In this document: positions 44,522 through 52,971 of the stretch, one piece after another
Numbering within the stretch: the stretch's first letter is position 1
Layout: the number at the start of each line of letters is the position of its first letter
DNA from: an uncultured Flavobacteriaceae bacterium
GTDB taxonomy: Bacteria > Bacteroidota > Bacteroidia > Flavobacteriales > Flavobacteriaceae
Assembly (NCBI GenBank): GCA_947501845.1
Contig: CANMXP010000005.1
Location: 62,001-126,000 of the forward strand
Length of the DNA stretch: 64,000 nt
Direction of reading: 5' to 3'
The notes under the pieces: model-generated
The model's database searches: none
What the model was told of the DNA's origin: nothing
What the model saw: the letters and a program-made list of their open reading frames with translations, nothing else
Position numbers and translations under genes: made by a program

Positions 44522-47500
44522 ATGCAAAATAAACTCGCCAATATTCTCTTTTCAACACGTCTTACTGCCATTTTATTTATTGTTTTTGCTGCGGCTATGG
44601 CTACAGGAACATTTTTAGACACAGGACAAGAAACCTCGCCAACACCATATACTAGAAATTTAATTTATAATGCCTGGTGGTTTGAAGCTATTATGGTATT
44701 TTTTGTAATAAACTTTACAGGGAATATTTTTAGATTTCAATTGTATAAAAAAGAAAAATGGGCCACTTTTATTTTGCATCTATCCTTTATTTTTATTTTG
44801 CTAGGAGCTTTTGTTACAAGATATGCAAGTTTTGAAGGGATGATGGCTATTCGGGAAGGTGCTACGGAAAACACATTCTTATCTAGAGATACTTATATTA
44901 TAGGACAAATTGTTGGCGATTATAAAGTTAACGGACAACTTCAACAACGCTATTTAGAGAGTAAAGTCGATTTTTCTGGCCGATTGGATAACGATTTTAA
45001 AATTGAAACAGATTATAATAAACAGCCTATCGCTATTGAACTAGAAAAATTTATAGTTGGAGCAGAAGAAGATATTGTACCAGATGAAAACGGAGAAGCG
45101 TATTTAAAAATTGTAGAAGCAGGCGGGGGCGGACCGCATAATCATTTTTTAAAAGAAGGAGAAGTACAAAGCATTCATAATATTTTATTTGCATTAAATA
45201 AACCTACTGATGGGGCTATAAATATCACACATAAAGAAGGAGGTCTTACCATTCAGTCTCCTTTTGAAGGTGAGTACATGACCATGGCTACCAGGGCACA
45301 AGGAAAGTTGGTAAAAGATAGTTTGCAACCTTTGGTACTGCGTTCACGTTATATTATTGGTAATATGCAAATGGTGTTTCCTAAACCAGTAGTTAAGGGT
45401 GTTTTCGATGTTGTTCAGAAATCACAACTCTTAAAAAATGATGCCGATGGTGCTGTGTTTAAAGTCACTGCTAATGGAGAAACAAAAAGTGTTGGAGTAA
45501 TAGGAGGAAAAGGCATTAATGGAAATTATAAACAAGTTACAATTGGAGGATTGGATTTTGCATTAAAATATGGTTCTAAAGTATTAGAGTTGCCCTTTAA
45601 CGTAAAGTTAAACGATTTTGAGGCAGAACGTTATCCTGGAACAGAAAGAGGGTATTCTTCATATTCCAGTAAAGTAACAGTTTTGGATGATCAGGAAGGT
45701 GATTTTGATTATAAAATATTTATGAACAATATTTTGGATCATCGTGGATATCGTTTCTTTCAATCTGGGTTTGATCCAGATGAAAAGGGAACTATTTTAT
45801 CTGTAAATCATGATTACTGGGGTACTTTGCTTACTTATATAGGCTATTTTATGCTCTATTTTGGGTTAATGGCTATTTTATTTGTTAAAGGCTCACGTTT
45901 CGGAGATTTAAAAAGGCAGCTAAATAAAGTAAAAGAGAAGAAAGCAAAATTACTTACTGTTTTGTTATTGTGTTTTGGTTTGCAAATGTTTTCACAAGAA
46001 CACTCAGCTAATGACGGGCATAATCTTTCCAAACCTACAAAAACCCAAATCGATTCTATTTTAGCAGCCAATATAACGTCTAAAACACATGCCGATGAAT
46101 TTGGGCATCTGGTCATCCAAGACCTTAGTGGTCGTATGATGCCTGTAAATACATATGCTTCCGAGATGCTCCGTAAGTTGAGTAAGCATGATACTTACGA
46201 AGATTTTGATGCCAACCAAGTGTTCTTATCTATACAAGAAAGTCCGACACTCTGGTATAACGTGCCTATTATTTATTTAAAGCCAAAGAAAGCGGATTCT
46301 ATTCGGAAAATGATCGGTGTTTCTAAAGAAGAAAAATATGCCACTTTAGCAGATTTTTTTACGGATCGTGGTGCCTATAAATTAGCACCATATTTAGAAG
46401 AAGCCTATAGGGCACAAGTGCCTAATGCATTTCAAAAGGAATTTAAGGAAGCCGATCAACGTGTTACATTATTATATAATACGGTAGAAGGGATGTCTTT
46501 AAAAATATTTCCAGTTCCCGATGATGAAAACAATACATGGATTTCTACTTACGATTATAAACATGGTAATTCTAAAATAAAAGATTCACTTTATGGGAAT
46601 TTTGTGAAAAATGGGTTTAGTGTCTATTTATATACATTGAATCAAGCAAAACAAACGGGTGATTTCTCTGAGGCATCAAGACTTTTAAAAGCGTTTAAAA
46701 AAACACAAAAGAAGTACGGGGCAGAAGTTATGTTGAGCGATGATAAAGTCCGTACAGAGATTTTATATAACAGATACGATATTTTTAAGAAGCTGTTTAG
46801 CTGGTACATGTATGCAGGTGGCTTACTTTTTATATTGCTTATTATCCAAATCTTTAAAGATAAAAACAAAGCAATTAATGTATCCGTTACCGTTTTTAAA
46901 TTTATCATTCTTGGGTTGTTTATACTACATACGGCAGGGTTAATTGTACGCTGGTATATATCTGGGCATGCACCTTGGAGTGATGCTTATGAATCCATGA
47001 TTTATGTTGCATGGTCAACTATGTTGTTTGGGTTTATCACTGGAGTAAGCAAAAAGAAGGAGAAGGTTCGCAAAGAAGATGTATCTGGGGTTGTTTTGGC
47101 TATTTTGGGAAAAAGGAATACTTCTGATTTAACAATAGCTGCTGCTGCTTTTGTAACATCAATGATTTTAATGATTGCGCATTGGAATTGGATGGATCCT
47201 GCTATTGCAAATCTACAACCCGTATTAAATAGCTATTGGCTTATGATCCATGTGGCAGTTATTGTGGCGAGTTATGGCCCATTTACTTTGGGAATGATTT
47301 TAGGTGTTGTATCGTTATTGTTGATGATTTTTACTACCAAAGAAAACAAAAAGAAAATGTTACTTAGTATTAAGGAACTTACTATTATAAATGAAATGGC
47401 TTTAACTGTTGGATTAGTCATGCTTACCATAGGGAACTTTCTAGGAGGTATGTGGGCCAATGAAAGTTGGGGGCGTTATTGGGGCTGGGACCCTAAAGAA

Positions 47501-47779
47501 ACTTGGGCACTTATTAGTATTATGGTTTATGCCTTTGTTATTCATATGCGATTAGTACCAGGGCTTCGTGGACGCTGGTTTTTTAATTTAATGTCTATCG
47601 TGGCATTCGCTAGTATTATGATGACCTATTTCGGAGTTAATTTTTATCTGGCAGGTTTGCATAGTTATGCTAGTGGCGACCAAATAGTGAGTGTTAAATT
47701 TATCGCTATTGCTTGTATTATAGTGGCTGTTTTAGGCGCTTTTGCTTACAGAGGTTATGCTAAATATTATAAGAAGTAG
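44522..47779 (+). CDS. Fused ResB-CcsA cytochrome c biogenesis protein
   Basis: A 1085-residue system II haem lyase. The N-terminal part (about 1-460) is ResB-like with several helices and a large periplasmic domain. The C-terminal part (about 790-1085) is CcsA with the haem-handling segment WGRYWGWDPKETWAL near 980-995. It moves haem to the periplasm and attaches it to CxxCH apocytochromes. The single-chain fusion is usual in Bacteroidota. A possible client is the CxxCH lipoprotein at 61611-62072. Confidence 0.94.
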   Translation: MQNKLANILFSTRLTAILFIVFAAAMATGTFLDTGQETSPTPYTRNLIYNAWWFEAIMVFFVINFTGNIFRFQLYKKEKWATFILHLSFIFILLGAFVTRYASFEGMMAIREGATENTFLSRDTYIIGQIVGDYKVNGQLQQRYLESKVDFSGRLDNDFKIETDYNKQPIAIELEKFIVGAEEDIVPDENGEAYLKIVEAGGGGPHNHFLKEGEVQSIHNILFALNKPTDGAINITHKEGGLTIQSPFEGEYMTMATRAQGKLVKDSLQPLVLRSRYIIGNMQMVFPKPVVKGVFDVVQKSQLLKNDADGAVFKVTANGETKSVGVIGGKGINGNYKQVTIGGLDFALKYGSKVLELPFNVKLNDFEAERYPGTERGYSSYSSKVTVLDDQEGDFDYKIFMNNILDHRGYRFFQSGFDPDEKGTILSVNHDYWGTLLTYIGYFMLYFGLMAILFVKGSRFGDLKRQLNKVKEKKAKLLTVLLLCFGLQMFSQEHSANDGHNLSKPTKTQIDSILAANITSKTHADEFGHLVIQDLSGRMMPVNTYASEMLRKLSKHDTYEDFDANQVFLSIQESPTLWYNVPIIYLKPKKADSIRKMIGVSKEEKYATLADFFTDRGAYKLAPYLEEAYRAQVPNAFQKEFKEADQRVTLLYNTVEGMSLKIFPVPDDENNTWISTYDYKHGNSKIKDSLYGNFVKNGFSVYLYTLNQAKQTGDFSEASRLLKAFKKTQKKYGAEVMLSDDKVRTEILYNRYDIFKKLFSWYMYAGGLLFILLIIQIFKDKNKAINVSVTVFKFIILGLFILHTAGLIVRWYISGHAPWSDAYESMIYVAWSTMLFGFITGVSKKKEKVRKEDVSGVVLAILGKRNTSDLTIAAAAFVTSMILMIAHWNWMDPAIANLQPVLNSYWLMIHVAVIVASYGPFTLGMILGVVSLLLMIFTTKENKKKMLLSIKELTIINEMALTVGLVMLTIGNFLGGMWANESWGRYWGWDPKETWALISIMVYAFVIHMRLVPGLRGRWFFNLMSIVAFASIMMTYFGVNFYLAGLHSYASGDQIVSVKFIAIACIIVAVLGAFAYRGYAKYYKK

Positions 47780-47843
47780 TTCTAGTTATGTCTAAAACAG
47801 GACGTGAAAAAATACAAAGAATAAGTCAAAGCATGCCAAATTA

Positions 47844-47948
47844 ATGGCTAGGAAGAAGAACAAAAAGAAATCTGAGGAAGCATTAAGAAAGGAACGCTTA
47901 AAAGCGATCATGCAAAAGGTAAATTCTAAAAATAAAAGTGAGTATTAG
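47844..47948 (+). CDS. 34-residue very basic peptide, possible
   Basis: An ORF of 34 codons from the ATG at 47844. It encodes MARKKNKKKSEEALRKERL and a further 15 residues, about a third of them Lys or Arg. It follows ccsA by 64 bases, on the same strand, and its stop overlaps the end of the convergent HAD gene. It could be a short RNA-binding peptide, but chance is not excluded. Confidence 0.3.
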   Translation: MARKKNKKKSEEALRKERLKAIMQKVNSKNKSEY

Positions 47949-48610
47949 TAGGTCGGGATTAATGCGCTTATTTTATTAAACGCAATGTCCTTAAAATCTG
48001 TTATCACCATATCTGCCTTGGTGTAGTCTTGATTTTTAGAATGAAAACTATCAAAGCCAACACAGAAGATATTTGCGGCTTTTGCAGCTTCAATTCCATT
48101 GGTAGAGTCTTCAATTACAATGCATTCATCATGTTTGAAACCAGAAGCTTCAACAGCTTTAATAAAAATTTCGGGATGAGGTTTAGAAGCTTTTAAATCA
48201 CCACCACTTAGCTTGGCAATGAAATATTGATCTAAATCAAAGCGTTCAAAAATCTGATTGATGCTTGTCATGGCAGCAGACGACCCTAAAACCAAGGTTA
48301 ATCCGTTACGATGGTAGTCTTTTATTAAATCTAAAACCCCATCAATTAATGTTAAATCAGAGTTGCTTTCAAAAAAACGTTTGTAGTGTTTTCGTTTTAG
48401 GGCAACTAAAGTTTCTGGAGTTTCGTTTAAGTTAAAATGATCGCATAAACGTTTGCAAATATTAATGGTAGACTGTCCTGTAAAAGATTGATATAATTCA
48501 TCTGAAACCTTAATGCCAACTTCATCGAACATATCGTGATAGGCTCTATTATGCATGGGTTCACTGTCAATAATAACACCGTCCATATCAAAAATAACTG
48601 CTTTTAACAT
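47945..48610 (-). CDS. Beta-phosphoglucomutase-like HAD hydrolase
   Basis: A 221-residue HAD superfamily subclass I enzyme. DMDGVIIDSEP (8-18) holds the nucleophile D8 and D10, LVLGSSA is motif II, KPHPEIF motif III and VIEDSTNGIEAA motif IV. A helical cap lies between. These enzymes dephosphorylate or isomerise phosphosugars; the substrate is not known. It is a single gene, convergent with the plus-strand ccsA region. Confidence 0.92.
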   Translation of the reverse strand: MLKAVIFDMDGVIIDSEPMHNRAYHDMFDEVGIKVSDELYQSFTGQSTINICKRLCDHFNLNETPETLVALKRKHYKRFFESNSDLTLIDGVLDLIKDYHRNGLTLVLGSSAAMTSINQIFERFDLDQYFIAKLSGGDLKASKPHPEIFIKAVEASGFKHDECIVIEDSTNGIEAAKAANIFCVGFDSFHSKNQDYTKADMVITDFKDIAFNKISALIPTY

Positions 48611-48808
48611 CCTCTTATTTTTTGTGCGAAGATATTAGAATGAAAATGAACAGCCTAGAAAAATCATTTTGTAAATTAAAATTAAATACACATCTTTGTC
48701 TTATGATTGTTTAATTCCACTTCCGTACGAGCATCGGGATTCTCCCGATTTAAAACTATCAAATACATTTTATGTGTTTGGTAATTATCCATATTTAATA
48801 CAATCAAA

Positions 48809-50215
48809 ATGCAATCAAACAAAATTTCTTTAAAACAATTCATTCAATATTTTAAAATAGCTGTAACAGGTAAAGAGCAAAACTTTACGTCAGGAAGTAT
48901 TCGTCGTGCTGTATTTATGCTATCCATTCCCATGATTTTAGAAATGCTCATGGAATCTATTTTTGCTCTTGTAGATATCTTATATGTATCTAAGGTTAGT
49001 GTTAATGCAGTTGCTACTATTGGTTTAACCGAATCTGTTATTACTCTGGTGTATGCGGTAGCTATTGGTTTAAGTATGGCGGCCACCGCTATAGTTGCGC
49101 GCCGTGTTGGCGAAAAGGACTTGAAAGGCGCCTCAAATGCGGCTGTTCAGGTTATCTTTCTAGGAGTATTAGTTGCTGCTGTTATTAGCGTGATAGGTAT
49201 ACTGTATCCCAAAGAAATCCTTGGACTCATGGGAGGTGAGCCAGATCTTATTGCCGAAGGTTATGGCTATACTAAAATACTTTTGGGAGGAAACGTAACT
49301 ATTATGTTGCTGTTTTTAATCAATGCCATTTTTCGTGGAGCTGGTGATGCTTCGGTGGCTATGTGGACGTTAATTTTGTCTAACGGACTCAATATTATAC
49401 TAGACCCTATGTTTATTTTCGGTTTTGGTCCTATTCCTGCTTTTGGCGTAGAAGGTGCAGCTATTGCAACGACTATAGGTAGAGGGACTGCTGTCATATT
49501 TCAATTAGCAGTTTTGTTTTTTGGCTATAGCAAAATTAAAGTAGCTGTTAAGGATTTGGTAATTCGTGTTGAGGTGATGTTTAACTTAATTAAAGTATCA
49601 CTTGGCGGTATTGGTCAGTTTTTAATAGGAACCTCTTCATGGGTGTTTTTAATGCGTATTATGAGTGAGTTTGGTAGTGAAGTATTAGCAGGTTATACAA
49701 TTGCAATTCGTGTCATGATGTTTACTTTAATGCCAGCATGGGGCATGAGTAATGCTGCAGCGACTTTAGTTGGACAAAATTTAGGAGCAAAAGAACCAGA
49801 ACGTGCCGAATTATCGGTTTGGAAAACAGGAAAATATAGTGCCATTTTTATGGGCTTGGTGTCTATTGTATATTTAGTGTTTGCTCCGCAAATAATTGTA
49901 TTGTTTAATGCCACACCAGATGTTGTTAAATATGGAAGTCTATGTTTAAGGGTTATTGCAGCTGGTTATATTTTTTATGGATATGCTATGGTTGTTGTCA
50001 ATGCTTTTAATGGGGCAGGAGATACCAAAACACCAACGTATATAAACTTTGTATGTTTTTGGCTATTGCAATTACCTTTTGCTTATGTTATGGCTATTAC
50101 TTTAGACTTTGGGCCAGTGGGTGTATTTTGGGCGATTACTTTGGCAGAAATATTAATAGCTATTGTTTCCATTATTTGGTTTAAAAAAGGACATTGGAAA
50201 ACCGTAAAAGTCTAG
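48809..50215 (+). CDS. MATE family efflux transporter
   Basis: A 468-residue inner-membrane antiporter with twelve helices in two bundles. MILEMLMESIFALVDILYVS near the start and GWGMSNAAATLVGQNLGAKE-like residues in the second half (AWGMSNAAATLVGQNLGA) are MATE signatures. It should export organic cations or other xenobiotics using sodium or protons. It is the first of a run of plus-strand genes ending with rlmF; the next gene is 33 bases on. Confidence 0.95.
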   Translation: MQSNKISLKQFIQYFKIAVTGKEQNFTSGSIRRAVFMLSIPMILEMLMESIFALVDILYVSKVSVNAVATIGLTESVITLVYAVAIGLSMAATAIVARRVGEKDLKGASNAAVQVIFLGVLVAAVISVIGILYPKEILGLMGGEPDLIAEGYGYTKILLGGNVTIMLLFLINAIFRGAGDASVAMWTLILSNGLNIILDPMFIFGFGPIPAFGVEGAAIATTIGRGTAVIFQLAVLFFGYSKIKVAVKDLVIRVEVMFNLIKVSLGGIGQFLIGTSSWVFLMRIMSEFGSEVLAGYTIAIRVMMFTLMPAWGMSNAAATLVGQNLGAKEPERAELSVWKTGKYSAIFMGLVSIVYLVFAPQIIVLFNATPDVVKYGSLCLRVIAAGYIFYGYAMVVVNAFNGAGDTKTPTYINFVCFWLLQLPFAYVMAITLDFGPVGVFWAITLAEILIAIVSIIWFKKGHWKTVKV

Positions 50216-50248
50216 CGAAATTATTTGAGGATTAGTCTTTTATGAATT

Positions 50249-50602
50249 ATGGTTAAGGAAACGGATACATATTATCTAAATATAGAAGAACCCAATAGAA
50301 GTTGTTTGCTTGCGTTAAGAAATATTATTTTAGACCAAGATGAAAAGATAATTGAGTTTTTAAAATTTAAAATACCTTGCTTCAAATATAGAGGCAAGGT
50401 CTTTTGTTATTTATGGATTGATAAAAGAACTAACAAACCATGTCTTCTTATGCAGGATGGGAAATACCTTAATCAACCAGATTTAGAAAAAACAGAACAT
50501 AGACAAATTGAAATTTTTAAAATAAATCCCAATGAAGATTTACCAATTAAAAAGGTTATTTCTATTTTAACTACGGGATTAGAATTTCTTAGAAAAAAAT
50601 AA
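50249..50602 (+). CDS. DUF1801 (YdhG-like) protein
   Basis: A 117-residue cytoplasmic protein of the DUF1801 family. RNIILDQDEKIIEFLKFKIP and CFKYRGKVFCYLWI match the family's helix followed by strand. The function is unknown. It lies six bases before the VOC gene and is probably cotranscribed with it. Confidence 0.85.
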   Translation: MVKETDTYYLNIEEPNRSCLLALRNIILDQDEKIIEFLKFKIPCFKYRGKVFCYLWIDKRTNKPCLLMQDGKYLNQPDLEKTEHRQIEIFKINPNEDLPIKKVISILTTGLEFLRKK

Positions 50603-50607
50603 AGAAT

Positions 50608-51036
50608 ATGGAACAAAGGTTAACAATAGTGGGGTTAGGCGTGAATGATTTAAAGGTGTCGAATGATTTTTATGAAAACAAATTTGGTTGGAAAAAGATG
50701 AAATCGAGTAATGACGATATTTCTTTTTTTCAATTAAATGGGCTTTTGCTATCGCTTTATCCAAGAGAAAAATTGGCGGAAGATGCAGGAGTGAGTCATG
50801 AAGGAAGTGGATTTAAAGCTTTTTCTTTGGCCTTTAATACCAGAACTAAGGAAGGAGTAGATGAATTAATCCAATCATTAGAAGCAAAAGGTGTGACTAT
50901 TGTAAAACGACCAGAAAGCGTTTTTTGGGGAGGTTATAGTAGCTATATTTCAGATCCTGACGGAAACCTCTGGGAAATTGCTTTTAATCCCTATTTAGCA
51001 TTAGATGAAAAAGGAAATACAATTGAAGAGGCATAG
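50608..51036 (+). CDS. VOC superfamily protein (glyoxalase/bleomycin resistance-like)
   Basis: A 142-residue vicinal-oxygen-chelate protein with two beta-alpha-beta-beta-beta modules. LGVNDLKVSNDFYENKFGWK begins module one, and SSYISDPDGNLWEIAFNPY ends module two with the metal Glu. The substrate is unknown. Its TAG stop directly precedes the open frame of rlmF, in the same frame. Confidence 0.88.
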   Translation: MEQRLTIVGLGVNDLKVSNDFYENKFGWKKMKSSNDDISFFQLNGLLLSLYPREKLAEDAGVSHEGSGFKAFSLAFNTRTKEGVDELIQSLEAKGVTIVKRPESVFWGGYSSYISDPDGNLWEIAFNPYLALDEKGNTIEEA

Positions 51037-51045
51037 TCATTTAAA

Positions 51046-51933
51046 ATAGAAATCATCAAAGCAAATTCAAACTTTCACGCGAGTAATAAACATAAGTCAG
51101 GATACGATTTAGAGGTCTTATGCCATTCGTATCCAGATTTAAAATTATTTGTATTTGAAAATAAATACAAAACCCAAACAATCGATTTTGCCAATCCCAA
51201 AGCGGTAAAAGCATTAAACACGGCATTGTTGTTTGCACATTATAACGTTAAATTCTGGGAGTTTCCAGATACTAATTTGTGCCCTCCAATTCCTAGTCGT
51301 GTTGATTATATACACCATTTAGCAGATTTACTAAAGCAGTCAGGGATTAATAAAAACATAAATGTTTTGGATATAGGAACTGGGGCCAGCTGTATTTACC
51401 CTGTTCTTGGAAATGCCGAATATGATTGGGGTTTTGTAGGAACAGATATTGATGAAAAGTCCTTACGGTATGCACAAAAAATCATTTTAAAAAATGGATT
51501 GGAAAATGCTATTACATTAAGGCATCAAATAAATAGCTCAAACATTCTTAAAGGTGTTTTAAAAGCATCGGATAAATTTTCGGCAGCTATTTGCAATCCG
51601 CCTTTTTATAAATCGGAAATAGAAGCAGAGGAGGCTACCATGAAGAAACTAAAAGGTTTAAAAAATGGGATAGAAGCGGGAGTTAGAAACTTTTCAGGAA
51701 CACATAACGAACTTTGGTATAAAGGAGGCGAAAAAGCTTTTATTCATAATTATTTATATGAGAGTTATTTGTTTAAAAATCAGTGTTTTTGGTTCTCAAC
51801 TTTAGTTTCAAAAAAGGATTTGATAAGGGGAATACGGGTATCATTAAAAAAAATAGGTGCCACAGAAATTAGAGTTATTAATATGGGGCAAGGCAACAAA
51901 ATATCGAGAATTGTAGCTTGGACTTTTAGATAA
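51046..51933 (+). CDS. rlmF: 23S rRNA (adenine-1618-N6)-methyltransferase, start codon unresolved
   Basis: The reading frame matches RlmF, including the N-terminal NFHASNKHKSGYDLEVLC, LDIGTGASCIYPVLG (SAM site), AICNPPFYKS (NPPF) and ELWYKGGEKAFI. The conserved N-terminus begins well before the first usable start codon, a TTG at 51226, which would give a truncated 235-residue form. Between the VOC stop (51034-51036) and that conserved part there is no in-frame ATG, GTG or TTG; only ATA (51046) and ATC (51052, 51055) occur. I give the ATA as a provisional start (295 residues). Escherichia coli RlmF has 308. The start may be non-canonical, or the original start may have been lost. Confidence 0.75.
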   Translation: MEIIKANSNFHASNKHKSGYDLEVLCHSYPDLKLFVFENKYKTQTIDFANPKAVKALNTALLFAHYNVKFWEFPDTNLCPPIPSRVDYIHHLADLLKQSGINKNINVLDIGTGASCIYPVLGNAEYDWGFVGTDIDEKSLRYAQKIILKNGLENAITLRHQINSSNILKGVLKASDKFSAAICNPPFYKSEIEAEEATMKKLKGLKNGIEAGVRNFSGTHNELWYKGGEKAFIHNYLYESYLFKNQCFWFSTLVSKKDLIRGIRVSLKKIGATEIRVINMGQGNKISRIVAWTFR

Positions 51934-51971
51934 AAAAGGGTGATTACAAAGTAGATGTTATGATATTGTGA

Positions 51972-52038
51972 TTGCGAGGAAGAAGACATGCCAATTTTTA
52001 TAATAAGAAGAGATGGACATGTCTCATACGCCTCGCAA
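51972..52038. repeat. Inverted-repeat element between rlmF and the DUF2490 gene
   Basis: TTGCGAGG (51972-51979) pairs with CCTCGCAA (52031-52038), and GACATG (51985-51990) pairs with CATGTC (52018-52023), leaving a 27-base loop. It lies between convergent genes and its richer G+C contrasts with its surroundings. It may be a dispersed repeat or a terminator. Confidence 0.5.
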
Positions 52039-52049
52039 CGACACAATAA

Positions 52050-52727
52050 TCAACTTTTGTTCTTTCGATGGTCTGTTTTAATAAATAAACTCACTTGCAG
52101 CCTGTGCAAGTTTAAATCATTTATATAGCGATATAAATATCCTAATTGTAAATTACAAGATTTGTTAAGGTTTATACCAAGCGCTCCGTAGAGTCTGTTT
52201 TCTGAAAAGAAGTCTTTTTCAATATGAGCAAGTACTTCATTGTGTGCACGAATAAAAAGTGTTTTGTTTAATTTGATTTTTGTTCCCAATCGATACCTTA
52301 ATCTATGTTTTACCGAGTTTCCTACTCTAAGATTAAATAAACGGTGTTCGATTCTAAATCGTTGATCTATTGGTAAATTTACTAGCTTGTGCTTAAAAGC
52401 AATTTGCTCCGATATCCTGTTTTCATATATATGCTTGCCTTCTAGACCTTGTATGCTCCTATCAATATCTAAAAAACTATAACCAAGTTCAACTTTTAAT
52501 TTATTGTTTATATGATAGTTTAAGCCAGCTTTAATTAGTAGCAGGTTGAGGTTTGTTGCAGGTTCATAAGCCCAGATTTGTCCACCAGCAACAATACTTA
52601 ATTTCTCTGATAGTCTGTGGTTTCCAAAATAGGTATACCACGAGCCTAATTTATCTTCGGGAGAAGTTTGAGAGAAACCTAATGAAATTGTTAATATGAA
52701 AATGAATGTTGTTAGATAATACTTCAT
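52050..52727 (-). CDS. DUF2490 outer-membrane-like protein
   Basis: A 225-residue secreted protein with a signal peptide ending near LGFSQ (residue 20). The rest is rich in alternating strands (SWYTYFGNHRLSEKLSIVAG and RHRLRYRLGTKIKLNKTLF), as in small beta-barrels. DUF2490 proteins in Bacteroidota are of unknown function, probably outer-membrane. It is a single gene on the minus strand, downstream of pckA. Confidence 0.85.
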   Translation of the reverse strand: MKYYLTTFIFILTISLGFSQTSPEDKLGSWYTYFGNHRLSEKLSIVAGGQIWAYEPATNLNLLLIKAGLNYHINNKLKVELGYSFLDIDRSIQGLEGKHIYENRISEQIAFKHKLVNLPIDQRFRIEHRLFNLRVGNSVKHRLRYRLGTKIKLNKTLFIRAHNEVLAHIEKDFFSENRLYGALGINLNKSCNLQLGYLYRYINDLNLHRLQVSLFIKTDHRKNKS

Positions 52728-52813
52728 GTTTTTTAATTTTGGGAAATAAGATATCTAGCATTACGTATTGTAGTGCTTTTATATCTATTTATAAAAAGAT
52801 CAATAAGATAAAA

Positions 52814-52945
52814 GAGAGCGTCTAAAAAAGCTTAGGAGCTGTCATTTTGAGCACGGCCGAAAAGCCTTAAAAAACTAATATGTGAATATTTAATATTAAA
52901 GAGATTTTTCATTTTCATTCAGAATAATACTATTTAGATGCTCTC
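52814..52945. repeat. 132-base element with 13-bp inverted ends
   Basis: GAGAGCGTCTAAA (52814-52826) and TTTAGATGCTCTC (52933-52945) are inverted repeats with one mismatch. The interior has G+C-richer GTCATTTTGAGCACGGCC near 52841. It looks like a miniature inverted-repeat element, but no target-site duplication was identified. It lies just past the pckA stop, so it may also act as a terminator. Confidence 0.4.
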
Positions 52946-52971
52946 ATTTATAGTTTTAAATAAAGTACTTG

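Noticed and set aside
47781-47795. TTCTAGTTATGTCTA resembling the TGTCTAG operator
   Set aside because: Only one full half-site matches, and it lies just after the ResB-CcsA stop codon, away from any promoter box.
48733-48749. ATCGGGATTCTCCCGAT palindrome before the MATE gene
   Set aside because: Short and without a T-run; no operator role can be supported.
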